A stretch of DNA of 64,000 nt from Alteraurantiacibacter aquimixticola. Its GTDB lineage: Bacteria > Pseudomonadota > Alphaproteobacteria > Sphingomonadales > Sphingomonadaceae. Each line of letters opens with the position of its first letter. The stretch's first letter is position 1. The position numbers and the translations under genes are program-made. This document shows positions 45,072-52,939 of the stretch, piece after piece. The notes beneath the pieces were generated by a model. The model saw only the letters and a list, made by a program, of their open reading frames with translations, was not told the DNA's origin and did not search any database. The stretch spans positions 62,001 to 126,000 of the forward strand of contig NZ_SSHH01000001.1 in NCBI RefSeq assembly GCF_004965515.1, written 5' to 3'.

Positions 45072-46064
45072 ATGGCCCGTATCGCCTGTTTCGGGGAAGT
45101 TCTGCTGAGACTCGCCCCGCAGCAAGGCGTGTCCCTGCGCCGCGCGAGCGGGCTGGACGTGCATGTCGGCGGGGCGGAGGCGAATGTCGCCGTGGGCCTT
45201 GCGCAGCTGGGCCATCAGGCGCGGGTGATTTCGGTCCTGCCGGATAACGACCTTGGCGCGCTGGCCCGGCGCAGGCTGGCGAGCGAGGGGCTCGACCTCG
45301 CCTTCCTCGGCACGGGACCGGGGCGCATGGGCCTCTATTTCCACGATCCTGTCGCAGGGCCGCGCGGCGGCGGCGTCACCTATGACCGGGTGGGGAGCGC
45401 TTTCGCGCTGGCTTCCTCTGCATCTTACGATGCCACTGCGGCGCTGGAGGGGGTGGAGCATCTCCACGTCTCGGGCATCTCGCCTGCCGTCAGTGAGGCG
45501 GGGGCGGAGGCGACCTTGGCGCTGGTGAAGGCGGCCAAGGCGAAGGGCTGCACGATCTCCTTCGACGGCAATTTCCGCTCGCAATTATGGGCTGGCGGCA
45601 CGCGCGATCCGCGCAAGGTTCTCGCCCCGGTGGTTGCAGAGGCGGACCTGATGTTCGGCAACTACCGCGATGCCGGGCTGCTGCTGGGAAGCGACATGGC
45701 GGGGTCCAGTTCGCGCGATGCGGCAGAGGCGATGTTCGCCGCTTTCCCTAAGCTGCAAGCCATGGTCTCGACCCAGCGCGAAGTCTCGCCCGAAGGCCTC
45801 CATTTCGTCGCCGCGCGTTTCGATGCGCGCGATAGCTGGGAGGAGGCGGACGAGATCCCGCTCCCTTCCAATATCGAGCGGATCGGTACCGGCGATGCCT
45901 TCGCCACCGGCGTGCTCCATCGCTGGCTAGCGGACCGCGAGGATGCCGAGAATGCACTAAGAGCTGGCCAGCGCCTGATGGCGATCAAGCAGGCGACGCC
46001 GGGCGATTTGCCCGATCACTCGCCCGCCGATCTTGAAGGCACGATTGGCGATATCAGGCGCTAG
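45072..46064 (+). CDS. kdgK: 2-keto-3-deoxygluconate kinase (PfkB family)
   Basis: This 330-residue ribokinase-family enzyme phosphorylates KDG to KDPG. The substrate-side motif VHVGGAEANVAVGLAQLG and the C-terminal GTGDAFATG with the catalytic Asp are intact. It lies with the uronate carrier. No KDPG aldolase is in the window, so that last step must be encoded elsewhere. Its TAG shares bases with the stop of the opposing gene in the palindrome CTAG. Confidence 0.88.
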   Translation: MARIACFGEVLLRLAPQQGVSLRRASGLDVHVGGAEANVAVGLAQLGHQARVISVLPDNDLGALARRRLASEGLDLAFLGTGPGRMGLYFHDPVAGPRGGGVTYDRVGSAFALASSASYDATAALEGVEHLHVSGISPAVSEAGAEATLALVKAAKAKGCTISFDGNFRSQLWAGGTRDPRKVLAPVVAEADLMFGNYRDAGLLLGSDMAGSSSRDAAEAMFAAFPKLQAMVSTQREVSPEGLHFVAARFDARDSWEEADEIPLPSNIERIGTGDAFATGVLHRWLADREDAENALRAGQRLMAIKQATPGDLPDHSPADLEGTIGDIRR

Positions 46065-47245
46065 ACCGGGATATCGACCTCGACCACCGCGCCGCCCTGG
46101 TCGGCGCTGGCATAGAGCGCTTCAATCAACCGCATGTCGCGCAGGCCCATCGCACCGGGCGTGCGGTGCGGCGTGTTGGTCCGCGCGGCTTGTGAGAAGC
46201 CGTCGAGCTGGGCGGAGAACTGGCTGATCGGGTTGCCCGCACGGAATGTGCGCGGTGCTCCGCCAGCTTCCAGTTCTATGCTGTTGTCATAATAGGTCGT
46301 CGCCGGCCGCATCTCGATACTGCCGGTCGATCCGAAATAGCGCTGGCGAGAGACATAGGGGCTGTAGCAATAGGAGGACGAACCCTGAATGCTGATGCCG
46401 CTCGCCATGCGCAGCCTGTATTCGATGGCGCCCTCTACCTCGGTGAAGCGATCATCGCCTGCGGGTGTGGAGTAGGTACCCGAGACTGAAACGACCCGGT
46501 CGCCCGGCAGCATCATCAGCGAGGTGTTCATGCCGTAAATGCCAATATCGAACATCGACCCGCCGCCTGCCAGCAGCTTCTCCAGCCGCCATTTATGCGG
46601 CGGCCAGTTCGGATCGGCGGAAAAGCCGTGATCGGCGGAGATAAAGCGCATCGTGCCCAGCTCTCCGGCTGCGATGCGGCGCTGTGCGTCGAGATTGTTG
46701 GGCTCGAAATGCACGCGATAGGCCACGCCCAGCTGGCGGTTCGCCGCCTCGGCCGCGGCGACCATCGCCTCTGCCTCTTCCACCGTGTTGCACATGGGCT
46801 TTTCGCACAGCACATGCTTGCCCGCTTCCAGCGCGCGGATCGTGTATTCGGCATGGAGGCCCACGGGCAGGACGATATAGACGCAGTCGATCTCGTCATC
46901 CTGCGCGATGTCGTCGAAATTCTCGTAATCGTAGAAGCGCGAGACGCCGTATCGCGCGCCCAGGTCGCGCGCCTTTTCCGGATTGCCGGAGACGAAGGCG
47001 GTCATGCGCGAATGGCGCGCATCGGCGAAACCGGGGATCACCTGCCCGACGGCGAATGTACCAAGGCCCACGATCGCCCAGCGCATTCGCTGGCCGGGCA
47101 CTTCGGGCAGGGCCGGATCGCCCAAAAGCGGTTGTCCCTCGGCTTGTTGCGCCAGCGCCTCTGCTGCCGATGCCGCACCTGCGGCGGCCATCCCTGCCGC
47201 CAGAACCTCACGCCGCGACATGGCAGCCCTTTCTTCCTCGCTCAT
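46061..47245 (-). CDS. Tat-exported Gfo/Idh/MocA oxidoreductase, glucose-fructose/aldose-aldose oxidoreductase-like
   Basis: This 394-residue protein has a twin-arginine signal (MSRREVLAAGMAAAG...AEALAQ). A GFOR-like catalytic part follows: AIVGLGTFAVGQVIPGF, the CEKP lysine motif, GGGSMFDIGIYGMN and a C-terminal QFSAQLDGF region. Zymomonas GFOR and the Caulobacter aldose-aldose oxidoreductase are periplasmic relatives with tightly bound NADP that oxidise one sugar while reducing another. Here it may oxidise xylose or an oligosaccharide in the periplasm. The ATG at 47245 follows GGAGGTGGGG. It diverges from the lactonase-like lipoprotein across an operator 16 bp away. Confidence 0.85.
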   Translation of the reverse strand: MSEEERAAMSRREVLAAGMAAAGAASAAEALAQQAEGQPLLGDPALPEVPGQRMRWAIVGLGTFAVGQVIPGFADARHSRMTAFVSGNPEKARDLGARYGVSRFYDYENFDDIAQDDEIDCVYIVLPVGLHAEYTIRALEAGKHVLCEKPMCNTVEEAEAMVAAAEAANRQLGVAYRVHFEPNNLDAQRRIAAGELGTMRFISADHGFSADPNWPPHKWRLEKLLAGGGSMFDIGIYGMNTSLMMLPGDRVVSVSGTYSTPAGDDRFTEVEGAIEYRLRMASGISIQGSSSYCYSPYVSRQRYFGSTGSIEMRPATTYYDNSIELEAGGAPRTFRAGNPISQFSAQLDGFSQAARTNTPHRTPGAMGLRDMRLIEALYASADQGGAVVEVDIPV

Positions 47246-47261
47246 CCCCACCTCCCATAAA

Positions 47262-47275
47262 TGGTAGCGCTCACT
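47262..47275 (+). promoter_or_regulatory. LacI-family operator (half-site conserved) between GFOR-like and lactonase-like genes
   Basis: TGGTAGCGCTCACT keeps the invariant TGGTAGCGCT half, but the other arm is weak. It lies 16 bp before the oxidoreductase start and 103 bp before the lipoprotein gene. Confidence 0.65.
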
Positions 47276-47378
47276 TTTTCATATGAGGCGCTCGCTGGCA
47301 ATGGGGCCTTTTCACTTCGGTCCAGCGCCCTATGATGCGCGGCTCGCGTCGGGGAAGGCGCAAGGGGAGAGGATGATG

Positions 47379-48341
47379 ATGAAACGGGGAATGCCCGCGC
47401 TGGCTCTGCTGGCTGTGCTGGGTGCATGCGCGCAAGGATCGGACGAAGCGGTTGCGGAGGCGCCTCCGCCCGAGATCGTGATGGAGGGCGAACGGCTCTT
47501 CCCCGAAAGCATCACCTCGGACGCGGTCGGCAATATCTATATCGGCAGCAATCCCGGCATGATTTTCCGCACGAGCGCGGGCAGCGATAGCGCGCCGGTG
47601 TGGATCGCTCCCGATGAAGAGAACGGCCTGATGTCCGTCTTCGGCGTGCTGGCCGACGATGCGCGCGGGCTCTTGTGGGTTTGCACCAATCCCAACACGC
47701 TGGTGCAGCCGCCGCAGGAAGGTGCGCCTTCGATCAAGACCTTCAGCCTCGCGGATGGGAGCCTGCAGGCGACCTATCCCTTCCCGACAGACGGCCCCGC
47801 CATGTGCAACGACATGGCGATTGCCGCGAATGGCGATGTCTATGCCAGCGAAATGCTCGGTGGCCGCATCCTGCGCCTGCCAAATGGCGGAGATGCGTGG
47901 GAAGTCTTCGCCGTGGATGAGGAATTCGGCACGATCGACGGCATCGCCATTGGCGAGGACGGCACGCTCTACGCCAATGCCATCCAGCGCAACACGCTGC
48001 TGCGCGTGAATGTGGATGAGGCGGGCGGTTTCACCGATGTCACGGTGCTCACCCCCTCGCGCGAGATGGGCGGACCGGACGGGCTGCGCCCGATCGGCGG
48101 CAACCGCTTCCTGCAGAGCGAGGGCAATTCGGGCATGATCACGCTGGTCACCATCGAGGGTGATAATGCGCAGATCGAGGTGCTGGCCGAAGGTATCGAC
48201 TATGCCAGCTCGGTGACCGCAGTGGATGGCCGCGCCTTCTATCCCGAAGGCAAGCTGTCCTTCCTCTTCGATCCGAACAAGCAGATGCAGGACCCGGGCG
48301 AGTTCCGCGTGTTCAACGTCGAAATCCCGGGCGCCGAGTGA
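47379..48341 (+). CDS. SMP-30/gluconolactonase-like beta-propeller lipoprotein
   Basis: This protein of about 320 residues has a lipobox signal (LAVLGAC) and a six-bladed propeller: FPESITSDAVGNIYIG, MCNDMAIAANGDVYASE, IDGIAIGEDGTLYAN, GPDGLRPIGGN. Glu, Asn and Asp appear at the positions where SMP-30 lactonases bind metal. Three consecutive ATGs (47373, 47376, 47379) follow AAGGGGAGAGG; the last has the best spacing. As a periplasmic lipoprotein it could open lactones made by the divergent GFOR-like enzyme, an inference. The first SnoaL gene overlaps its stop. Confidence 0.75.
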   Translation: MKRGMPALALLAVLGACAQGSDEAVAEAPPPEIVMEGERLFPESITSDAVGNIYIGSNPGMIFRTSAGSDSAPVWIAPDEENGLMSVFGVLADDARGLLWVCTNPNTLVQPPQEGAPSIKTFSLADGSLQATYPFPTDGPAMCNDMAIAANGDVYASEMLGGRILRLPNGGDAWEVFAVDEEFGTIDGIAIGEDGTLYANAIQRNTLLRVNVDEAGGFTDVTVLTPSREMGGPDGLRPIGGNRFLQSEGNSGMITLVTIEGDNAQIEVLAEGIDYASSVTAVDGRAFYPEGKLSFLFDPNKQMQDPGEFRVFNVEIPGAE

Positions 48342-49036
48342 TGCGCCGCCTTGCCCTTGCTGCTGCGCTGGTGGCGCTGCCGCTGCCAGTCCAGGCGCAA
48401 ATGTCCGATGCGGAGATCCGCGCCGAGGCTGCTGAGCTGACCGCCCGCGTCGAACGCCTCGAAGGCGTGCGTGCGATCAAGAACCTGCAGCGCGCCTTCG
48501 CCTATTACGTCGATCGCGGGTTGTGGCAGCAGGCCGCCGACCTCTTCACCGACGATGGCAGCTTCACCATGGGTGTGGACGGCACCTATGTCGGGCGCGA
48601 GCGGATCGCGGAGTACCTTCGCCGCCTCCATGGTGGGCAGGAGGGGCTGATCTACGGCCAGCTCAACGAATGGGTCACGCTGCAGCCGGCGATCACCATG
48701 GCGGACGATGCGACCAGCGCCACCGCACGCTGGCGCGATCTCGGCATGCTGGGCCAGTACAAGCAACATGCCGAGTGGCGCGATGGCGTCTACGAGAATG
48801 CCTATGTGCGCGAGGGCGGCGTGTGGAAGATCGCCAACCTCCACCTCTATGTGAATTTCGTCGCCCCCTATGCCGATGGCTGGGCGCGGCTGGGTGAAGG
48901 CGAGGGGTTGGCGCGCAGTCAGGCTTCCATCGACTTCCCCCCAGATATCGCGCCCGAGGATATCGAGGCCTTCCCGGAGGTGCAGATCCCGCCCTTCCAG
49001 GCCCCGCATCCTGTTACCGGGAGGGAGGTCGAATGA
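48341..49036 (+). CDS. Secreted SnoaL/NTF2-fold protein 1
   Basis: This 231-residue protein has a signal peptide ending VQAQ. A SnoaL_4-type cone-shaped domain follows (RVERLEGVRAIKNLQRAFAYY, DLFTDDGSFTM, YVGRERIAEYL, VWKIANLHLY). It ends with PFQAPHPVTGREVE, a tail motif shared with the next two proteins. SnoaL-fold enzymes include cyclases, dehydratases and sphingomonad lignin-dimer lyases. Which reaction applies here cannot be told. Its start overlaps the lactonase-like stop, and its stop overlaps the next start (ATGA). Confidence 0.8.
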   Translation: MRRLALAAALVALPLPVQAQMSDAEIRAEAAELTARVERLEGVRAIKNLQRAFAYYVDRGLWQQAADLFTDDGSFTMGVDGTYVGRERIAEYLRRLHGGQEGLIYGQLNEWVTLQPAITMADDATSATARWRDLGMLGQYKQHAEWRDGVYENAYVREGGVWKIANLHLYVNFVAPYADGWARLGEGEGLARSQASIDFPPDIAPEDIEAFPEVQIPPFQAPHPVTGREVE

Positions 49037-49743
49037 TGATCCGTCTCGCAATCACCGCTGCCTTGGCGCTCGGCCTGTCCACACCCGCCATCGCGCAATC
49101 CGCAGAGGAACGCCTCGCCTCCTTCCGCGACCGCGTCGAACGGCTCGAAGACCAGCACGATATCGAAGTGCTGCAGGCCACCTATGGCTATTATTTCGAC
49201 AAGGGCATGTGGCCCGAAGTGGCTGACCTCTTCGCCCGCAATGGCCGCTTCGAATATGGCGCGCGCGGCGTCTATATCGGCCGCGACCGGATCGAGCGGG
49301 CGCTGCTGCTGTTCGGCCCCGAACGGCTCGCACCCGGCCATCTCAACAACCACATGCAGCTGCAGGCGGTGATCCGCGTGGCCGAGGATGGCCAGACCGC
49401 CACCGCCCGCTGGCAGGGCATGATCATGCTGTCCGAACCGGGCGCCAACGGCATCTGGGGCGTGGGACTGTATGAGAATGAATATGTGAAGGAAGGCGGC
49501 ACCTGGAAGATCGCCGACCTGCATTTCTACGTCACCGGCATGACCGATTACGATGCCGGCTGGATGCGCAGCGCGATCCCGATGGAAGGCATGAGCGCGA
49601 TCTTTCCGCCCGACGAACCGCCGAGCGAACGCTATCGCGCTTTCCCGTCCAACTACATCCCGCCCTTCAGCTTCCCGCATCCGGTGACGGGCGAGCCGAT
49701 CGAGGTGGTGCAGCCGCGCGATGATCTTTCGGGGAGGGAATGA
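49033..49743 (+). CDS. Secreted SnoaL/NTF2-fold protein 2
   Basis: This 236-residue paralogue of the preceding gene has a signal peptide ending PAIAQ and the same core (RVERLEDQHDIEVLQATYGYY, DLFARNGRFEYG, YIGRDRIERAL, NNHMQLQAVI, WKIADLHFY). Its tail is IPPFSFPHPVTGEPIEVV. The HMQLQ histidine and the DLF aspartate are candidates for the active cavity. It overlaps the next gene as ATGA. The three paralogues are diverged enough for different substrates or a hetero-oligomer. Confidence 0.8.
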   Translation: MMIRLAITAALALGLSTPAIAQSAEERLASFRDRVERLEDQHDIEVLQATYGYYFDKGMWPEVADLFARNGRFEYGARGVYIGRDRIERALLLFGPERLAPGHLNNHMQLQAVIRVAEDGQTATARWQGMIMLSEPGANGIWGVGLYENEYVKEGGTWKIADLHFYVTGMTDYDAGWMRSAIPMEGMSAIFPPDEPPSERYRAFPSNYIPPFSFPHPVTGEPIEVVQPRDDLSGRE

Positions 49744-50648
49744 TGGGGATTTTCACTTCGGAACAGACCCCCGTTCGTGCTGAGCCTGTCGAAGCACGCG
49801 CGCCATATTTTGTGCGCCCTTCGACAGGCCCGGGGCGAGCGGAGGTGGGGCGCACCATAGTTGCACGAACGGGGGCCTTCGCCGCCTTGGCAATTACCCT
49901 CTCCACCCCCGCTATCGCCCAGGAGCAGGGCACGGACGCCCTCCTCGACCAGCTCGATGCGCGCATCACCCGGCTCGAGGACATGAACGATATCGAGCGT
50001 GTCCAGCGCACCTATGGCTATTTCGTCGACAAGGGCCAGTGGACGCATTTGAGCGACCTCTTCACCGAGGATGCCACGCTGGAGATCGGCGGCAAGGGCA
50101 TATTCGTGGGCCGCGATCGCGTGCTCGAATATATGCAGACCGCCTTCGGTCCCGATGGCGCGAATATCGGCATGATCACCAACCACATGCAGTTCCAGCC
50201 CATCGTGAACGTTTCGCCCGATGGCGAGACTGGCTGGATCCGCAGCCGTGCCTGGGTGATGGCGTCGAGCGGCTGGGGCCTGCCGCTTTACGAAGATGCC
50301 TTCGAAAAGGGCGAGGACGGCGTCTGGCGGATGAGCCGGCTGACCGGGCCCTTCACCATGTATTCGAGCTGGGCGGGCTGGGGCGAGAATGCGCTCAACA
50401 ATACCTGGCCGGACAAGTTCGACCCGCCGCCGGACCTGCCGCCCAGCACGGTCTACCTGACCTATCCCGCCTACTACATCATCCCCTTCCACTATCCGAA
50501 CCCGGTGACGGGAGAGGCCTTCGCGCCCGATGTCGCGACGGTTGGCGCCTATCACCGCCCGCCTGGCACGCCGGAGCAGGCGGAGAGCCTGACGGTGGGC
50601 AGGCAGGCGGACGGTACGCAACCGATCGCGCTGCCGCCGAAGGATTGA
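49740..50648 (+). CDS. Secreted SnoaL/NTF2-fold protein 3, N-terminus extended by a repeat element
   Basis: This 302-residue member of the triplet has the core ARITRLEDMNDIERVQRTYGYF, DLFTEDATLEIG, FVGRDRVLEYM and NHMQFQPIV. The tail motif is IIPFHYPNPVTGEAF, followed by about 40 extra residues. A 108-bp palindromic element (49768-49875) encodes about residues 10-45, just before the hydrophobic signal segment (FAALAITLSTPAIAQ). Because 108 is divisible by three, the frame survives. Whether the long n-region still permits export is unclear. The start is set by the ATGA overlap with the previous gene, and no better in-frame start exists after the element. Confidence 0.75.
   Translation: MMGIFTSEQTPVRAEPVEARAPYFVRPSTGPGRAEVGRTIVARTGAFAALAITLSTPAIAQEQGTDALLDQLDARITRLEDMNDIERVQRTYGYFVDKGQWTHLSDLFTEDATLEIGGKGIFVGRDRVLEYMQTAFGPDGANIGMITNHMQFQPIVNVSPDGETGWIRSRAWVMASSGWGLPLYEDAFEKGEDGVWRMSRLTGPFTMYSSWAGWGENALNNTWPDKFDPPPDLPPSTVYLTYPAYYIIPFHYPNPVTGEAFAPDVATVGAYHRPPGTPEQAESLTVGRQADGTQPIALPPKD
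49768..49875 (+). repeat. 108-bp palindromic element with 13-bp perfect terminal inverted repeats
   Basis: The ends are CCCCCGTTCGTGC (49768-49780) and GCACGAACGGGGG (49863-49875), exact inverse complements. Internal arms CCTGTCGAAG and CTTCGACAGG add a second hairpin. The core resembles the REP-like palindromes common in sphingomonads. It sits inside the coding start of the third SnoaL gene. I saw no clear target-site duplication. Confidence 0.85.
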
Positions 50649-50794
50649 CGGAGACGCGCTTTCCTACACGGCTTGTGGTGGGCTTGGCGGAAAGCAGGAT
50701 TGTGAATTGAGGAACCGAGACGCGTTCGGACCGCCGGATCGCCGAAGGTTACACGCACAGGACATGGAATTAGATGCAAATTGCTGGAATTGAG

Positions 50795-52927
50795 ATGAAA
50801 TCTGCCACGGGCCGCCTCCACAAAAAGCGGCTTTTGTGTTCCATCGCATCGACTTTCGCGCTGGCGCTTGCCAGTTGCACCACCGCTGGTGGCGAGAGCG
50901 CCCCGGTCGGGGCCATTGCCGCCAGTGCGGACCCGCTCGCCAATCCGGCGGCGGGCGAATGGACCAGTGACGGGCGCGACTATACCGCGCAACGCTTCAG
51001 CCCGCTGACGCAGGTGAATGCGCAGAACGTCAGCCAGCTGGGCCTCGCCTGGTATGCCGATCTCGACACCTATCGCGGGGTGGAGGCGACGCCGCTCTAT
51101 GCCGATGGCGTGCTTTACAACACGCTGAGCTGGAACATCACCACCGCCTATGACGCGAAGACGGGCGCGGTGCTGTGGACCTACGATCCCAAGACCCCGC
51201 GCGAGTTCGGCCGCTATGCCTGTTGCGAGCCGGTCAGCCGCGGCCTCGCCATGTCGGGCGACAAGGTGATCATCGCCACGCTCGATGGCCGCCTGATCGC
51301 GCTGAACAAGGATACGGGCGCGGAGCTGTGGAACACCCGCACCTTCGAACTCGACAGCGGCTATGCCTACTCCATCACCGGCGCGCCGCGCGTGTTTGGG
51401 GACAAGGTGGTGGTCGGCCAGTCTGGTGGCGACCTGGGCGTGCGCGGCTTTGCCTCCGCTTATGACGTGGAGACGGGCGAGGAGGTGTGGAAGTTCTACC
51501 TCACTCCCAATCCGGACGACATGCCCGATGGCGAGGCTTCGGACAGCGCGAACGCCATGATGCGCGCGACATGGTCGGATGAAGGCATGTGGCGGCAGCT
51601 GGGCGGCGGGGCCAATCCGTGGGACGCCATCGCCTACGATCCGGAGCTGAACCTCGTCTATGTCGGCACGGGCAATTCCGTCCCGCATGCGCGCTATTAC
51701 CGCTCCAACAATGAGGGCGACAACCTGTTCGTCTGCTCAATCGTCGCGCTCGACGCCGACAGCGGCGAGTATCGCTGGCACTACCAGATGAACCCGGGCG
51801 AGGAGTGGGACTGGACCTGCACCGCCAGCATGATCAGCGCCGATCTGGAGATCGAGGGTGAGACGCGGCAGGTGCTGATGCAGGCACCGAAGAACGGCTT
51901 CTTCTACGTGCTCGACCGCGCAACGGGCGAGTTCATCAGCGCCGGTGCGCATGTGTTCCAGAACTGGAACGAGGGTTTCGATGCCAATGGCCGCCCGATC
52001 ACCAGTGACGCGGTGCGTTATGACGAGACGCCCAAGCTGGTCGCACCGGGGCCGGGCGGGGCGCATAACTGGTTCCCCATGGCCTTCAGCCCGCGCACGG
52101 GGCTCGCCTACTTCCCGGCCTACCAGTCGGCCTTCGTCTATGCGTTGCAGCCGGGATGGGAGCCGCAGCCCATGCGGTCGAACAGCGGCTGGGGCGGCTA
52201 TACGGGAGAGGCCGGGCGCATCCGCGGCGAGCTGATGGCGGAGGCCAATGCGGTTGAGGCTGCATGGCTCGCGGCATGGGACCCGGTGAAGCAGGAGCTC
52301 GCCTGGAAGGTCGAGCTGCCGCGCCACGGCAATGGCGGGGTCATGGTCACGGCCTCGGACCTCGTCTTCGAAGGCACCACGAAGCAGACCTTCGCTGCCT
52401 TCAACGCGCATGACGGTTCGCTGCTGTGGGAGTATCCGACGCAGAGCGCGCCGGTCGCGGGCGCGATAACCTATGAAATCGACGGCGAGCAATATATCGC
52501 GATCAATGCCGGCTGGGGCGGCGGCGCGGCGCAGATCGAGCGCGGCGCGGGCATCGAGATGCCGCGTGCGCCTGCCCGCCTGCTGGTGTTCAAGCTGGGC
52601 GGCAACCTGACGCTGCCGCCGCTGCCCGAGAACGCTGCGGCCCCGCCCGAACCGCCGCGTCTTGCCGCTTCGGAAGAGAGGGTGGCGCACGGGCAGCTGC
52701 TGTTCCAGCAGACCTGCGCGGTGTGTCACGGCCAGAACGCCATCGGCGGCGTAAAGGACCTGCGCCACATGGACCGCGACACGCATGGCAAGTTCGACCA
52801 GATCGTGCTGGAGGGCCTCTATCTCGACAAGGGCATGGCGAACTTCTCCGACATCCTCAGCCAGGAGGATGCCGATGCGATCCATGCTTATGTGATCGCC
52901 CGCGCGAACGAGGACTGGGGACGGTAG
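50795..52927 (+). CDS. PQQ-dependent quinohaemoprotein dehydrogenase with C-terminal cytochrome c, lipoprotein
   Basis: This protein of about 710 residues has an eight-bladed PQQ propeller with W-motif repeats (AYDAKTGAVLWTYD). It has the vicinal disulphide CC in RYACCEPVSRG and catalytic-site segments VGTGNSVPH and GEEWDWTCTASM. A C-terminal haem domain carries CAVCH, and KGMANFSD is the probable Met ligand. The lipobox is LASC. It would oxidise an alcohol or sugar in the periplasm and pass electrons to its own haem. A start 21 bp upstream is equally plausible. The gene follows the SnoaL triplet by 146 bp without an operator. The substrate is unknown. Confidence 0.88.
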   Translation: MKSATGRLHKKRLLCSIASTFALALASCTTAGGESAPVGAIAASADPLANPAAGEWTSDGRDYTAQRFSPLTQVNAQNVSQLGLAWYADLDTYRGVEATPLYADGVLYNTLSWNITTAYDAKTGAVLWTYDPKTPREFGRYACCEPVSRGLAMSGDKVIIATLDGRLIALNKDTGAELWNTRTFELDSGYAYSITGAPRVFGDKVVVGQSGGDLGVRGFASAYDVETGEEVWKFYLTPNPDDMPDGEASDSANAMMRATWSDEGMWRQLGGGANPWDAIAYDPELNLVYVGTGNSVPHARYYRSNNEGDNLFVCSIVALDADSGEYRWHYQMNPGEEWDWTCTASMISADLEIEGETRQVLMQAPKNGFFYVLDRATGEFISAGAHVFQNWNEGFDANGRPITSDAVRYDETPKLVAPGPGGAHNWFPMAFSPRTGLAYFPAYQSAFVYALQPGWEPQPMRSNSGWGGYTGEAGRIRGELMAEANAVEAAWLAAWDPVKQELAWKVELPRHGNGGVMVTASDLVFEGTTKQTFAAFNAHDGSLLWEYPTQSAPVAGAITYEIDGEQYIAINAGWGGGAAQIERGAGIEMPRAPARLLVFKLGGNLTLPPLPENAAAPPEPPRLAASEERVAHGQLLFQQTCAVCHGQNAIGGVKDLRHMDRDTHGKFDQIVLEGLYLDKGMANFSDILSQEDADAIHAYVIARANEDWGR

Positions 52928-52939
52928 GGCGCTTCGAGG

